Shown: positions 1-6,933 of the stretch, piece after piece
Position numbering within the stretch: position 1 is the stretch's first letter
Layout of the letters: each line of letters opens with the position of its first letter
DNA from: JAYOFM01 sp038117225
GTDB taxonomy: Bacteria; Pseudomonadota; Alphaproteobacteria; Rhodospirillales; Casp-alpha2
DNA length: 15,249 bases
Assembly: GCA_038117225.1 (NCBI GenBank)
Contig: JAYOFM010000096.1
Coordinates: 1-15,249, forward strand
Direction of reading: 5' to 3'
The notes under the pieces: generated by a model
What the model saw: the letters and a program-made list of their open reading frames with translations, nothing else
Told to the model about the DNA's origin: nothing
The model's database searches: none
Translations under genes and position numbers: made by a program

Positions 1-3
1 CAT
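1..3 (-). CDS. Start codon of a leftward gene that leaves the window
   Basis: The first three bases read CAT, an ATG on the minus strand. It is preceded on that strand by a near-perfect Shine-Dalgarno sequence, GGGAGGAA (plus-strand positions 11-18), at 7 nt spacing. Only the initiator codon is inside the window, so nothing can be said about the product. The gene would be divergent from the SDR gene, with about 178 bp between the two starts. This is inferred from the ribosome binding site alone. Confidence 0.5.
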
Positions 4-181
4 GGACCGGTTCCTCCCGCAAAATACTTTCACCCTTATTACGCTGTCGACGGCGGTGATTGGAGTCCCCATGTGGCCCGATTAGGCGGTGCAACGGTTG
101 ACATTTACTCGCGGCCCTCGATTCCCCGGAAATTGCGTGCATATTGTTAGGTGCATAGAAACCGATAAGGATACCGAGAAG

Positions 182-928
182 ATGACCAAGACAATGCTGA
201 TAACCGGTGGGAGCCGTGGCATCGGCGCCGCGACGGCGCGGCTGGCGGCGACGGCGGGCTATGCTGTCTGCGTCAACTATGCTGGCAACCAAGAGGCCGC
301 CGATGCCGTGGTTTCCGATATCGTCGGCGCCGGCGGGCGGGCCTTCGCGTGTCAGGCCGACGTCGCCGATGCCGACCAGGTCGCGGCCATGTTTGCGATG
401 GTCGATCGCGAGTTCGAACGCCTCGACGTCCTGGTTAATAACGCCGGTATCCTGATGGGCCGGGGCCATAGCGAAAGTGTCTCACGCGAACGCCTGGAGC
501 GCGTCTTGGCGGTCAATGTCATCGGCGCCTTTATGTGCGCCCAGCAGGCGATCCGCCGCATGTCGACCCGGCACGGTGGGGCGGGGGGCGCCATCGTCAA
601 CGTGTCGTCGCGGGCGGCGGTGTTGGGCGCGCCGAATGAATACGTCGATTACGCCGCATCCAAAGGCGCCGTCGACAGCATGACGGTCGGCATGGCCATG
701 GAGGAAGCCGACCACGGCATTCGGGTCAACGGCGTCCGGCCCGGTTTGATTGAAACCGATATCCATGCCTCGGGCGGTATGCCGGACCGGGTTGAAAAGT
801 TCGCCCACAAGGTACCCATGCAGCGCGGTGGCATGGCCGAGGAAGTCGCCGAAGCGATATTGTGGCTGGCGTCGGATGCCGCGGGCTATACGACCGGCAG
901 CTTTATCGAGGTTTCCGGCGGCCGCTGA
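182..928 (+). CDS. SDR family NAD(P)-dependent oxidoreductase (3-oxoacyl-ACP reductase/glucose dehydrogenase-like)
   Basis: A 248-aa classical short-chain dehydrogenase/reductase, the usual length for the family. The Rossmann glycine motif TGGSRGIG lies at residues 8-15, NNAG at 86-89, and the catalytic tetrad is N112, S143, Y157 and K161 (YAASK). The second strand ends in VNY rather than an acidic residue, which in this family favours NADP(H); that is inference. The frame is open further upstream, but ATG 182 is preferred because the Rossmann fold begins at once and AAGGA (167-171) lies 10 nt before it. It should reduce a ketone or oxidise an alcohol in the cytoplasm. No neighbouring pathway gene fixes the substrate, so FabG-like and sugar or steroid dehydrogenase roles cannot be separated. 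Confidence 0.92.
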   Translation: MTKTMLITGGSRGIGAATARLAATAGYAVCVNYAGNQEAADAVVSDIVGAGGRAFACQADVADADQVAAMFAMVDREFERLDVLVNNAGILMGRGHSESVSRERLERVLAVNVIGAFMCAQQAIRRMSTRHGGAGGAIVNVSSRAAVLGAPNEYVDYAASKGAVDSMTVGMAMEEADHGIRVNGVRPGLIETDIHASGGMPDRVEKFAHKVPMQRGGMAEEVAEAILWLASDAAGYTTGSFIEVSGGR

Positions 929-1071
929 GCCCTGTGATTGGCGCATAACACCCGTGCAAAACCGCCACATCGAGATTGGCATAATCGGGTCTATAAGCTG
1001 TGCAGCAAATGACCCACACGGCGTCGTTGGCAGAAACCAACGGCACCACTTTAAACGCGGAGCACAGGATC

Positions 1072-1293
1072 ATGACCAATACCAACAACATCGCCCTCGC
1101 CAACGGATTCGCCCCGCTGACCACGCCCGCCGCCAATGTCATCGCGGACGGCATCTTGGCCGCCATTAATGGCACCATCGACGCGACGCGCTGGCTGGCC
1201 CAGCGCCTACGCCCGGTGATGGCGTCCGATGCTACCCTAGCGCCGCACGCCGCCATCGTCATGGAGCCGGCGCGCTTTATCCTCGGCCGCTAA
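1072..1293 (+). CDS. Small protein of unknown function, 73 aa
   Basis: Unrecognised. The case for a real gene is codon use: nearly every codon ends in G or C, as in the neighbouring genes. ATG 1072 has GGAG at 1059-1062, 9 nt upstream. The frame extends in phase a little further, to about position 1000, but that part has weaker codon bias. The product is rich in Ala, Asn and Thr at the N terminus, followed by a probable amphipathic helix (about residues 24-48) that contains a Trp-Leu-Ala segment and an Arg pair. There is no signal peptide, cysteine pair or convincing membrane segment. It stands alone, 143 bp after the SDR gene and convergent with the zinc-finger gene. Confidence 0.6.
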   Translation: MTNTNNIALANGFAPLTTPAANVIADGILAAINGTIDATRWLAQRLRPVMASDATLAPHAAIVMEPARFILGR

Positions 1294-1333
1294 GGCCAGC
1301 GCCGAACCTACACTCAGAATTTCGGTAAGTTTC

Positions 1334-1356
1334 GCGGCGGGCCTAGTGCCCGCCGC
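1334..1356. terminator. GC-rich hairpin between convergent genes
   Basis: A perfect 9-bp inverted repeat, GCGGCGGGC (1334-1342) and GCCCGCCGC (1348-1356), with a 5-nt loop. The loop holds the TAG stop codon of the leftward zinc-finger gene (1343-1345). No T-run follows on either strand, so it is not a canonical intrinsic terminator. Its place between two convergent genes suggests it ends or stabilises both transcripts; that is inference. Confidence 0.45.
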
Positions 1357-1534
1357 TCGCTTTCGCGCCCGGCTTAAGTACAAAGTGGCGCGAGCAGTAG
1401 GGGCAGACGATTTCGCCGTCGTCGCCGATCTCGAGGAACACGCGTGGATGACCCAACGGGCCGCCGTCGCCATCGCAGGCGACGCGGGTGGTTTCAACTT
1501 CCTTGGTCTCGCCGATGTATTCGTGCGTGTCCAT
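1343..1534 (-). CDS. Zinc-finger domain protein, zf-CHCC type
   Basis: A 63-aa protein matching the CHCC zinc-finger family, the small bacterial relatives of mitochondrial complex I subunit NDUFS6. Predicted zinc ligands are C20, H29, C44 and C47, within the family pattern GHPRVFLEI then CPYCSRHFVL. The start at 1534 is chosen because GGAGAG lies 7 nt upstream (plus-strand 1542-1547) and the length fits the family; the frame runs on to 1633 without a better start. In alphaproteobacteria such proteins are usually annotated only as zinc-finger domain proteins. It is divergent from the ABC ATPase gene, 122 bp away. Confidence 0.88.
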   Translation of the reverse strand: MDTHEYIGETKEVETTRVACDGDGGPLGHPRVFLEIGDDGEIVCPYCSRHFVLKPGAKASGGH

Positions 1535-1656
1535 AATGTCTCTCTCCATACGTACTCTGCATGCCGCCACGCTGCAGCCAAGGTCGTTGACCCCGGTGCC
1601 CGGCCGATGATACCGCTGTTCGGCAGGCATCACTAGCGCCGATCGTTAAGAAAATC

Positions 1657-2643
1657 ATGGGAAAAATGACGACCGTGTCGGACCCGGAATACGCGATCGA
1701 GGCCGTCAACCTGCGCAAGACCTATGCCGGATCATCCGGCCAGCCGCCGGTGCAGGCGCTGAAGGACGTCTCGCTGGCCATTCCGCGAGGCTCCTTCTTC
1801 GGCCTGCTGGGACCCAACGGCGCCGGCAAGTCGACCTTCATCAACATCCTGGCCGGCCTGGTCATCAAAAGCGCCGGCGAGGCCCGCATCTGGGACCACG
1901 ATATCGAGGCCGACATGCGCCGTGCCCGGCGCGCCATCGGCGTGGTACCGCAGGAACTCAACATCGATCCGTTCTTCACGCCGCGCGAAATGCTGGAATT
2001 GCAGGCCGGCCTCTATGGCGTGCCGAAAACGGCCCGGCGCACCGACAAGGTGCTTCGGGCCGTTGGTCTTCATGACAAGGCGGACGCCTATGCCCGGTCG
2101 CTGTCCGGTGGCATGCGCCGTCGACTGCTGGTCGCCAAGGCGATGGTGCACAGCCCACCGGTTTTGGTGTTGGATGAACCATCGGCCGGCGTCGACGTTG
2201 ATTTGCGACGTCAACTCTGGGTGCGCGTCCAGGAAATGAACGACGCCGGCATCACGGTGCTGCTGACCACGCACTATCTGGAGGAGGCGCAGGCGCTCTG
2301 TGATACCATCGCCATTATCGATCATGGCAATCTGATCGCTTGCGAAGCCACCACAGACCTGCTGAAACGCCTCGACGCCAAGGAACTGACCGTCCTCGTC
2401 GACCGTGACGTCGAGGCAATTCCCGTGGCCTTGGCGGCGTATAATGTTGAACGCCTTGATGCCCGCCATCTGCGTTTTCGCTTTCCACCGTCGCGCACGA
2501 CGTCGGGGGAGATTCTGACGGCATTGGGTGATGCCGGTCTCGGCATCACCGACGTGGAATCCAAGGAAGCCGATTTGGAGGACATCTTTGTGAGTCTGAC
2601 CGGCAACAACGGCGCGCCTCCGATTGACCCAGGGGCGCCGTGA
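1657..2643 (+). CDS. ABC transporter ATP-binding protein (ABC-2/YadG-type)
   Basis: A 328-aa nucleotide-binding subunit. Motifs run in the right order: Walker A GPNGAGKS (52-59), Q-loop Q99, signature LSGGM (149-153), Walker B with E174, D-loop SAGVD (176-180) and H-switch H206. After about residue 225 a C-terminal domain follows, as in drug/lipid/polysaccharide exporters of the ABC-2 class. Such ATPases normally pair with a membrane permease, but none is encoded next to it. The next gene is a lipoprotein hydrolase whose GTG start overlaps this stop by 4 nt. ATG 1657 is used; ATG 1666 is an equal alternative, and neither has a strong ribosome binding site. A TTGACC element at 1587-1592 with GATACC at 1609-1614 could be its promoter, but the match is weak. 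Confidence 0.93.
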   Translation: MGKMTTVSDPEYAIEAVNLRKTYAGSSGQPPVQALKDVSLAIPRGSFFGLLGPNGAGKSTFINILAGLVIKSAGEARIWDHDIEADMRRARRAIGVVPQELNIDPFFTPREMLELQAGLYGVPKTARRTDKVLRAVGLHDKADAYARSLSGGMRRRLLVAKAMVHSPPVLVLDEPSAGVDVDLRRQLWVRVQEMNDAGITVLLTTHYLEEAQALCDTIAIIDHGNLIACEATTDLLKRLDAKELTVLVDRDVEAIPVALAAYNVERLDARHLRFRFPPSRTTSGEILTALGDAGLGITDVESKEADLEDIFVSLTGNNGAPPIDPGAP

Positions 2644-3629
2644 TCCGCGGCCGCTGGGTTTTGCCGCTTGTTATGGCGACGCTGTTGGCCGCCTGCGCCC
2701 CCGTCATCCGCGGTGACGGTCCGCCGGTGACGACTCCGTTGCTTGAGGATGGTCTCTTCGTCGCCGCGGACGGCACGCGGTTGACCTACCGCACCTGGAT
2801 GCCGAAAAGCGAGGCGCCGAGGGCCATCATCCTCGCCTTGCACGGGTTCAATGATTATTCCCGATTTTTCGCCGCCGCCGGATCCTGGCTAGCCGCGCGG
2901 GGCATCGCCAGTTACGCCTATGACCAGCGTGGTTTCGGGCTAACGCCACAGCACGGATATTGGGCCGGGACGGATGCCTACGCCAATGACCTCGGCGCAT
3001 TCATCCGCCTGATCCGCGAGCGCCACCCCGGCCTGCCCCTCTATCTGCTTGGCGACAGCATGGGCGGTGCCGTCTCGCTGGTCGCCATGGGTCGCGCCGC
3101 CGCGCCGCCGGTCGACGGTGTCATTCTGGTTGCACCCGCCGTCTGGGGGCGCGCCACCATGCCGTGGTATCAGCGCGCGGCGCTATGGTTGTCGGTGCGG
3201 GTGATGCCCGGCGTGCGTCTGACGCCGCGCGGCCTCAACATCAAGCCGTCCGACAACATCGAGATGCTGCGCGCCCTCGGCCGCGATCCACTGGTTATCA
3301 AGAAGACGCGGACCGATACGATCTGGGGTCTGGTTAATCTGATGGACGCGGCGCTGGCGGCGGCGCCAAGGTTCGATGCCCGGGCGTTGATACTTTATGG
3401 CGGCCGTGATGAGGTTGTGCCACGGCGTCCGATATCGCTGATGGTCGATCGTCTACCCGCCGCGGCCCGAGACCGGCAGCGTGTCGCGCTGTACGACGGT
3501 GGTTATCACATGCTGCTGCGTGATCTTGATGCCGAACGGGTGTGGCGCGATATTCTTGGCTGGATCGAGGATCCGGCGGTGCCTCTGTCGTCCGGCGCCA
3601 AGGAGACACTGTTGCAGGTCAAGCCATGA
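2640..3629 (+). CDS. Alpha/beta hydrolase lipoprotein (monoacylglycerol lipase/serine aminopeptidase S33-like)
   Basis: A 329-aa lipoprotein. The N terminus has basic residues, a hydrophobic stretch and the lipobox LAAC with C19 as lipid-modified cysteine, so the enzyme should be membrane-anchored outside the cytoplasm. The alpha/beta-hydrolase fold shows the oxyanion motif HGF (68-70), nucleophile elbow GDSMGG with S140, acid D257 in GGRDEVVP, and H290 in GGYHMLL. The pattern is that of Hydrolase_4 (monoacylglycerol lipase/lysophospholipase). It starts with GTG at 2640 inside the stop of the ABC ATPase gene (GTGA overlap), which implies translational coupling. Its own TGA overlaps the ATG of the next gene. 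A role on lipids or lipid-like esters linked to the ABC protein is inference. Confidence 0.9.
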   Translation: MIRGRWVLPLVMATLLAACAPVIRGDGPPVTTPLLEDGLFVAADGTRLTYRTWMPKSEAPRAIILALHGFNDYSRFFAAAGSWLAARGIASYAYDQRGFGLTPQHGYWAGTDAYANDLGAFIRLIRERHPGLPLYLLGDSMGGAVSLVAMGRAAAPPVDGVILVAPAVWGRATMPWYQRAALWLSVRVMPGVRLTPRGLNIKPSDNIEMLRALGRDPLVIKKTRTDTIWGLVNLMDAALAAAPRFDARALILYGGRDEVVPRRPISLMVDRLPAAARDRQRVALYDGGYHMLLRDLDAERVWRDILGWIEDPAVPLSSGAKETLLQVKP

Positions 3630-4918
3630 GCCATGAAACCAAACCGACGCCCTATTGGTGGGAAGCCGCGCCGCGCCGGGAAACGGAAACCGTGGCCGTG
3701 GCTGGCACTTCGGATGCGGTCGTCGTCGGTGCCGGCTTTGCCGGGCTTTCGGCGGCGCTGACGCTGGCGCGCGGAGGCCGGACGGTGCAGGTGTTTGATA
3801 CGCTGCGGCCAGGCGAGGGTGCGTCGAGCCGCAATGGCGGCATCGCCAGTGGCAATATCAAGGTGGACTTCTCCGCCATGATGGACAAGTTCGGCAAGGC
3901 CCGGGCGATGGCGGTTTATGATGAGGGCAAGCGGGCGCGCGAGGACCTGGCCCGCTTCATCGCCGACGAGGGCATCGATTGCGGCTTCAAGATGGTTGGC
4001 CGATTCACCGGGGCCTACGCGCCGGCCGACTATGAAACGCTGGCGCGCGAAGCCGATGTCTTGAACCGTCACGTGGACATCGGCGCCTTTATGGTTTCGA
4101 AGGCGGAACAACATGCGGAACTCGGCACCGATCACTACCACGGCGGCGTGGTGCGCCCCGACATCGGCGGCCTTCACCCCGGCCTGCTGCATGATGGCAT
4201 CCTGGCGCGCGCCCGGGACGCCGGTGCCATGGTGCACGGGCAAACGGCGGTGGCTGGAGTGCGCCGCGACGGCAATCATTTTGAAATCGAGACGGCACGC
4301 GGACGTGTGCGGGCCCGCGATGTGGTCGTTTGCACCAATGGTTACGCCGGCGCCGATAATCCTTGGCTGAAACGCCGGATCATTCCCATTCCGAGCCAGA
4401 TCATCGCCACCGAGGCGTTACCGCCGGAAACCATGGACAGATTGATGCCCAAGCGCCGCATGCTCGGCGAGACACGGGGGCTCTATCACTATTACCGGCC
4501 GTCGCCGGACGGCACGCGCATCATTTTTGGCGGCCGCAGCGGCGCCGAAACTGACGACGTCGCCATCAAGACGAAGCATCTCCGCGATGATCTGGTAGAG
4601 ATATTTCCCGAACTTCGCGATGTGGGCCTCAGTCATTCCTGGTGGGGCTATACCGGATATACCTTCGATTTCCTGCCCAAGCTGCGGATCGAGGATGGTG
4701 TCCATTATGCCACCGGATTCTGCGGCTCCGGTGTCGTCTGGGCGCGCTGGCTGGGGACCAAGGCGGGCCAGCGCATCCTCGGCGACCCGCAAGCCGAGAC
4801 GATCTTTTCCGAGGCGCCCTTCGAAACCCGGCCGCTTTATTTCGGTCGTCCGTGGTTTCTGCCCGGCGTTATGGCCTGGTACCGGTTCAGTGATTGGAAA
4901 AAACGACGTTCACGCTGA
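3626..4918 (+). CDS. FAD-dependent oxidoreductase, DAO family (PuuB-like)
   Basis: A 430-aa flavoprotein of the D-amino-acid oxidase fold. Evidence: dinucleotide motif GAGFAG (35-40) in VVVGAGFAGLSAAL, the FAD-contacting loop GEGASSRNGG (63-72) typical of PuuB-type gamma-glutamylputrescine oxidoreductases, and the C-terminal flavin motif ATGFCGSGVV (362-371). The N-terminal TPYWWEA segment also fits PuuB relatives. It should oxidise an amine or amino acid with electron transfer to oxygen or a quinone; the substrate is not determinable. ATG 3626 overlaps the previous stop (ATGA), with AGG at 3616-3618 upstream. The frame is open further upstream, inside the hydrolase gene. This is the last gene of the three-gene overlapping operon. 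Confidence 0.92.
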   Translation: MSHETKPTPYWWEAAPRRETETVAVAGTSDAVVVGAGFAGLSAALTLARGGRTVQVFDTLRPGEGASSRNGGIASGNIKVDFSAMMDKFGKARAMAVYDEGKRAREDLARFIADEGIDCGFKMVGRFTGAYAPADYETLAREADVLNRHVDIGAFMVSKAEQHAELGTDHYHGGVVRPDIGGLHPGLLHDGILARARDAGAMVHGQTAVAGVRRDGNHFEIETARGRVRARDVVVCTNGYAGADNPWLKRRIIPIPSQIIATEALPPETMDRLMPKRRMLGETRGLYHYYRPSPDGTRIIFGGRSGAETDDVAIKTKHLRDDLVEIFPELRDVGLSHSWWGYTGYTFDFLPKLRIEDGVHYATGFCGSGVVWARWLGTKAGQRILGDPQAETIFSEAPFETRPLYFGRPWFLPGVMAWYRFSDWKKRRSR

Positions 4919-4940
4919 TTGCGGAGCCGGACCTCGACGC

Positions 4941-4969
4941 TGGACGCTGCCCCAACCCTCTAGTATGTT
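4941..4969 (+). promoter_or_regulatory. Candidate sigma-70 promoter of the tRNA-Arg gene
   Basis: TGGACG (4941-4946, four of six consensus positions) and TATGTT (4964-4969, four of six) are separated by 17 bp. Initiation would fall near 4976, about 20 nt before the mature tRNA 5' end. Supported by motif and position only. Confidence 0.35.
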
Positions 4970-4996
4970 CCGTCGCCCATCTGTCAAGACATCCGC

Positions 4997-5073
<77 letters not shown>

Positions 5074-5095
5074 ATTTTCTGAACTAGACGAATGC

Positions 5096-5134
5096 CAAAC
5101 GGCCGATTTTCGCCGCTGGAGCCGTTTGCCTTTT
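5096..5134 (+). terminator. Likely rho-independent terminator after tRNA-Arg
   Basis: An 8-bp inverted repeat, CAAACGGC (5096-5103) and GCCGTTTG (5121-5128), with a 17-nt loop, is followed after two bases by TTTT (5131-5134). It begins 23 nt after the tRNA CCA end. The loop is longer than ideal, so confidence is moderate. Confidence 0.55.
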
Positions 5135-5161
5135 GTTAACCGGGCGCGGTCATAGTGTGGA

Positions 5162-5215
5162 CGTGGCGGCCTCGAAAGCCGCCGCGCAATACGGCCCGCA
5201 GAAGCGGGCGCCACG
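5162..5215 (+). promoter_or_regulatory. Structured 5' leader of the exported-protein gene
   Basis: Three inverted repeats overlap here: a hairpin 5165-5170/5178-5183 (GGCGGC/GCCGCC, 7-nt loop), a hairpin 5194-5199/5204-5209 (GCCCGC/GCGGGC, AGAA loop), and an enclosing 7-bp stem 5162-5168/5209-5215. The outer stem excludes the first hairpin and ends on the first base of the Shine-Dalgarno sequence (5215-5220). Chance folding in GC-rich DNA is possible. A regulatory role is inference. Confidence 0.3.
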
Positions 5216-5228
5216 GAGGAGAATGAAT

Positions 5229-5669
5229 ATGCCCCGGTTTCCCAGGTGGGCGCGCGGTATCATTGCCGCGACATTTCTTTTTTCAACGCCATCCCTTGCC
5301 AAGGATTTTATACCGCAAGACGCGACCGCAAAGAGTCGCGCCGGCGGTTTCGCCAAGAATCTTGCGCAGGGTGCGGCCGGCATGCTGAAACTTGATGTCG
5401 ACGCCCGGTGCGCGGGCGGCGATGTCAGTTTCCGCGTGCGCAACGCGGGCGAGGCGTGGCCGAAATCGGCGACGTTTGTCATCTACCGCCTTGGCGTCAA
5501 CGCGTCGCAGGCCGTGGTCAAGCGCCGCATGCGCCTGAAAGACGGTCAACGGGCGTCGTTTCGAATTGCCAAGCAGCGCAATCCGACAGGGCGTCTCGGA
5601 ATCTTCGTCGAGCCCGGCTGGTATGACCGTTCATTTGTCCTTGATGCCAAGGTCGATTGCCTCGGCTAA
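5229..5669 (+). CDS. Exported protein of unknown function, 146 aa
   Basis: No family assigned with confidence. The N terminus is a clear Sec signal peptide: Arg-rich start, hydrophobic core at about residues 10-18, and SLA at 22-24, so the mature periplasmic protein is about 122 aa. The mature part begins with a short linker and then an all-beta-looking domain (about 55-144) with alternating hydrophobic residues and an NAGEAWP motif. It has two cysteines, C61 and C144, near the two ends of the domain, suggesting one disulfide; an Ig-like or CARDB-like fold is a guess. ATG 5229 is chosen over ATG 5223 because the GGAGGA at 5215-5220 is then 8 nt away rather than 2. It is monocistronic between the tRNA and the TRAP operon. 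Confidence 0.8.
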   Translation: MPRFPRWARGIIAATFLFSTPSLAKDFIPQDATAKSRAGGFAKNLAQGAAGMLKLDVDARCAGGDVSFRVRNAGEAWPKSATFVIYRLGVNASQAVVKRRMRLKDGQRASFRIAKQRNPTGRLGIFVEPGWYDRSFVLDAKVDCLG

Positions 5670-5687
5670 ACCGTCGTTATCCATCGC

Positions 5688-5717
5688 TTGTGTTGGTGGC
5701 TCGCTGCTTGCTACAGT
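5688..5717 (+). promoter_or_regulatory. Candidate promoter of the TRAP operon
   Basis: TTGTGT (5688-5693) and TACAGT (5712-5717) are spaced 18 bp apart, in the 151-bp gap before the dctP-like gene. The leader after it contains a 6-bp hairpin, TCGACG/CGTCGA (5758-5763/5767-5772). Motif matches are partial, so this is tentative. Confidence 0.25.
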
Positions 5718-5820
5718 CTCGGCAGGGAGGCTTTGGCGCGTTCGCGCCGGCCGAAAATCGACGCAACGTCGAAAAGACGAAACATTTTTTGGTCAACACG
5801 CCGGGGAGGGCATCGATAAA

Positions 5821-6864
5821 ATGAAGATACGTAAACTCTGGATCGTGGTGCCCTTCGCGGCAGCCATGGCGTTTACCGTCCAAGGGGCCGCTACGGCCTC
5901 GGCGGCGGAAATGGTCAAGGGCCCGAAAGTGACGTGGAAATACAACGTCTGGGGCAAGCGCCGCGCCTTCACCGAAGGCGTCGAGTATGTCGCCAAGTAT
6001 GTTTCCGACAAGACCGGCGGTAACTTCAAAATCAAGGTATTTTACGGCGAGCAACTCGGCGGCAAGAAACAGAATCTCGATAACCTCAAGGCTGGTGTGC
6101 TCGACGCGGCGCAGTTCTGCTCATCCTATCACCCGGGCAAGAACGAGTCGTTGACCGTGCTCAACCTGCCGTTTCTACCGATTTCGAACCCGGCGGTGCA
6201 GCAGCGGGTTCACGAAGCGGTCTACAGCCACGACATCGTGCGTCAGGAAATGGCCTCGAAGTGGAATGTGACGTTGTTCATGAGTTCGCTGCTGCCGCAG
6301 TACGAATTCCTCGGTAAGGGCAAACTGCCGAAGACGCTGGCCGATTGGAAAGGGCAGTCCGTGCGCGCCTTGGGTGGCCTTGGCGACGCCATGGAGAAAT
6401 TGGGTGCCCGCAAGAACACGGTGACCGCGACCGAGGTCTACCAGGCCATCGACCGTGGCGCCGTCAACGCGGTGTCGTTCCCGTACACCTACGCCCATGT
6501 CGCCTTCAAAATCGACGAGGTGGCGGAGTGGTTCACCACCAACATGGCGCCTGGAACGGTCGACTGCCCGACGGCAGTCAGCCTCAAGTCCTGGAATGCC
6601 CTGCCGGCGGCCTATCGCAAGCTGCTGATGGATGCCAAGCCCGGCGCCTACAAGGCGCTGATCGCGGCGTATAAGAAGGCCGACGACAAGAATTTGCCGA
6701 AGTTCCACAAGAAGCTGAAGGCGATCACCTATTCCGCCGAACAGCTTGCGGAATTCCGCAAGGTCGGCGGCCAGCCGGTCTACGACGACTGGATCAAGAA
6801 GCATTCGAAGGATTTCGATGCCGCGGGCCTTCTCGACTACGTGATGAAAACGGCGTCGAAATAA
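5821..6864 (+). CDS. dctP: TRAP transporter substrate-binding protein, DctP family
   Basis: A 347-aa periplasmic solute-binding protein of the tripartite ATP-independent periplasmic family. A Sec signal peptide ends in ASAA at about residues 26-29. DctP-type features include the YGEQLGG segment (75-81), the LNLPFL stretch (114-119) and GQSVRALGG (178-186), where R182 is the family's expected carboxylate-binding arginine. It captures an organic acid and delivers it to the two membrane subunits encoded just downstream. ATG 5821 has GGGGAGGG (5803-5810) 10 nt upstream; the frame is open earlier but not protein-like. The substrate (dicarboxylate, keto acid or aromatic acid) cannot be told from sequence. 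Confidence 0.95.
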   Translation: MKIRKLWIVVPFAAAMAFTVQGAATASAAEMVKGPKVTWKYNVWGKRRAFTEGVEYVAKYVSDKTGGNFKIKVFYGEQLGGKKQNLDNLKAGVLDAAQFCSSYHPGKNESLTVLNLPFLPISNPAVQQRVHEAVYSHDIVRQEMASKWNVTLFMSSLLPQYEFLGKGKLPKTLADWKGQSVRALGGLGDAMEKLGARKNTVTATEVYQAIDRGAVNAVSFPYTYAHVAFKIDEVAEWFTTNMAPGTVDCPTAVSLKSWNALPAAYRKLLMDAKPGAYKALIAAYKKADDKNLPKFHKKLKAITYSAEQLAEFRKVGGQPVYDDWIKKHSKDFDAAGLLDYVMKTASK

Positions 6865-6884
6865 CTCCATCCATCGATTCCATC

Positions 6885-6921
6885 GAAATCCGTGCCGGCA
6901 GAGTCCGGCACGGATTTCTTT
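6885..6921 (+). terminator. Strong intercistronic hairpin (terminator/attenuator) in the TRAP operon
   Basis: A perfect 14-bp stem, 6885-6898 with 6905-6918 (core CCGTGCCGG/CCGGCACGG), a 6-nt loop and TTT at 6919-6921. It starts 20 nt after the dctP stop and lies just before the dctQ ribosome binding site (GGAG, 6923-6926). The short U-run suggests partial termination or protection of the upstream mRNA 3' end, which would raise binding protein over permease; that is inference. Confidence 0.75.
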
Positions 6922-6933
6922 CGGAGTAAAATC

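Noticed and set aside
98..103. Perfect TTGACA -35 element upstream of the SDR gene
   Set aside because: No reasonable -10 hexamer lies 16-18 bp downstream, so it was not called a promoter.
1732..2469. Long open frame on the minus strand opposite the ABC ATPase gene
   Set aside because: The plus strand has all ABC motifs in order. The minus frame has no recognisable domain and is a typical GC-rich shadow.
3506..4279. 257-codon open frame on the minus strand opposite the hydrolase and FAD genes
   Set aside because: It is His/Ala/Arg-rich with no family features and fully overlaps two well-supported genes.
5785..5790. T-run in the dctP leader as a terminator
   Set aside because: The nearest hairpin (5758-5772) ends 12 nt before the T-run, too far for a canonical intrinsic terminator.
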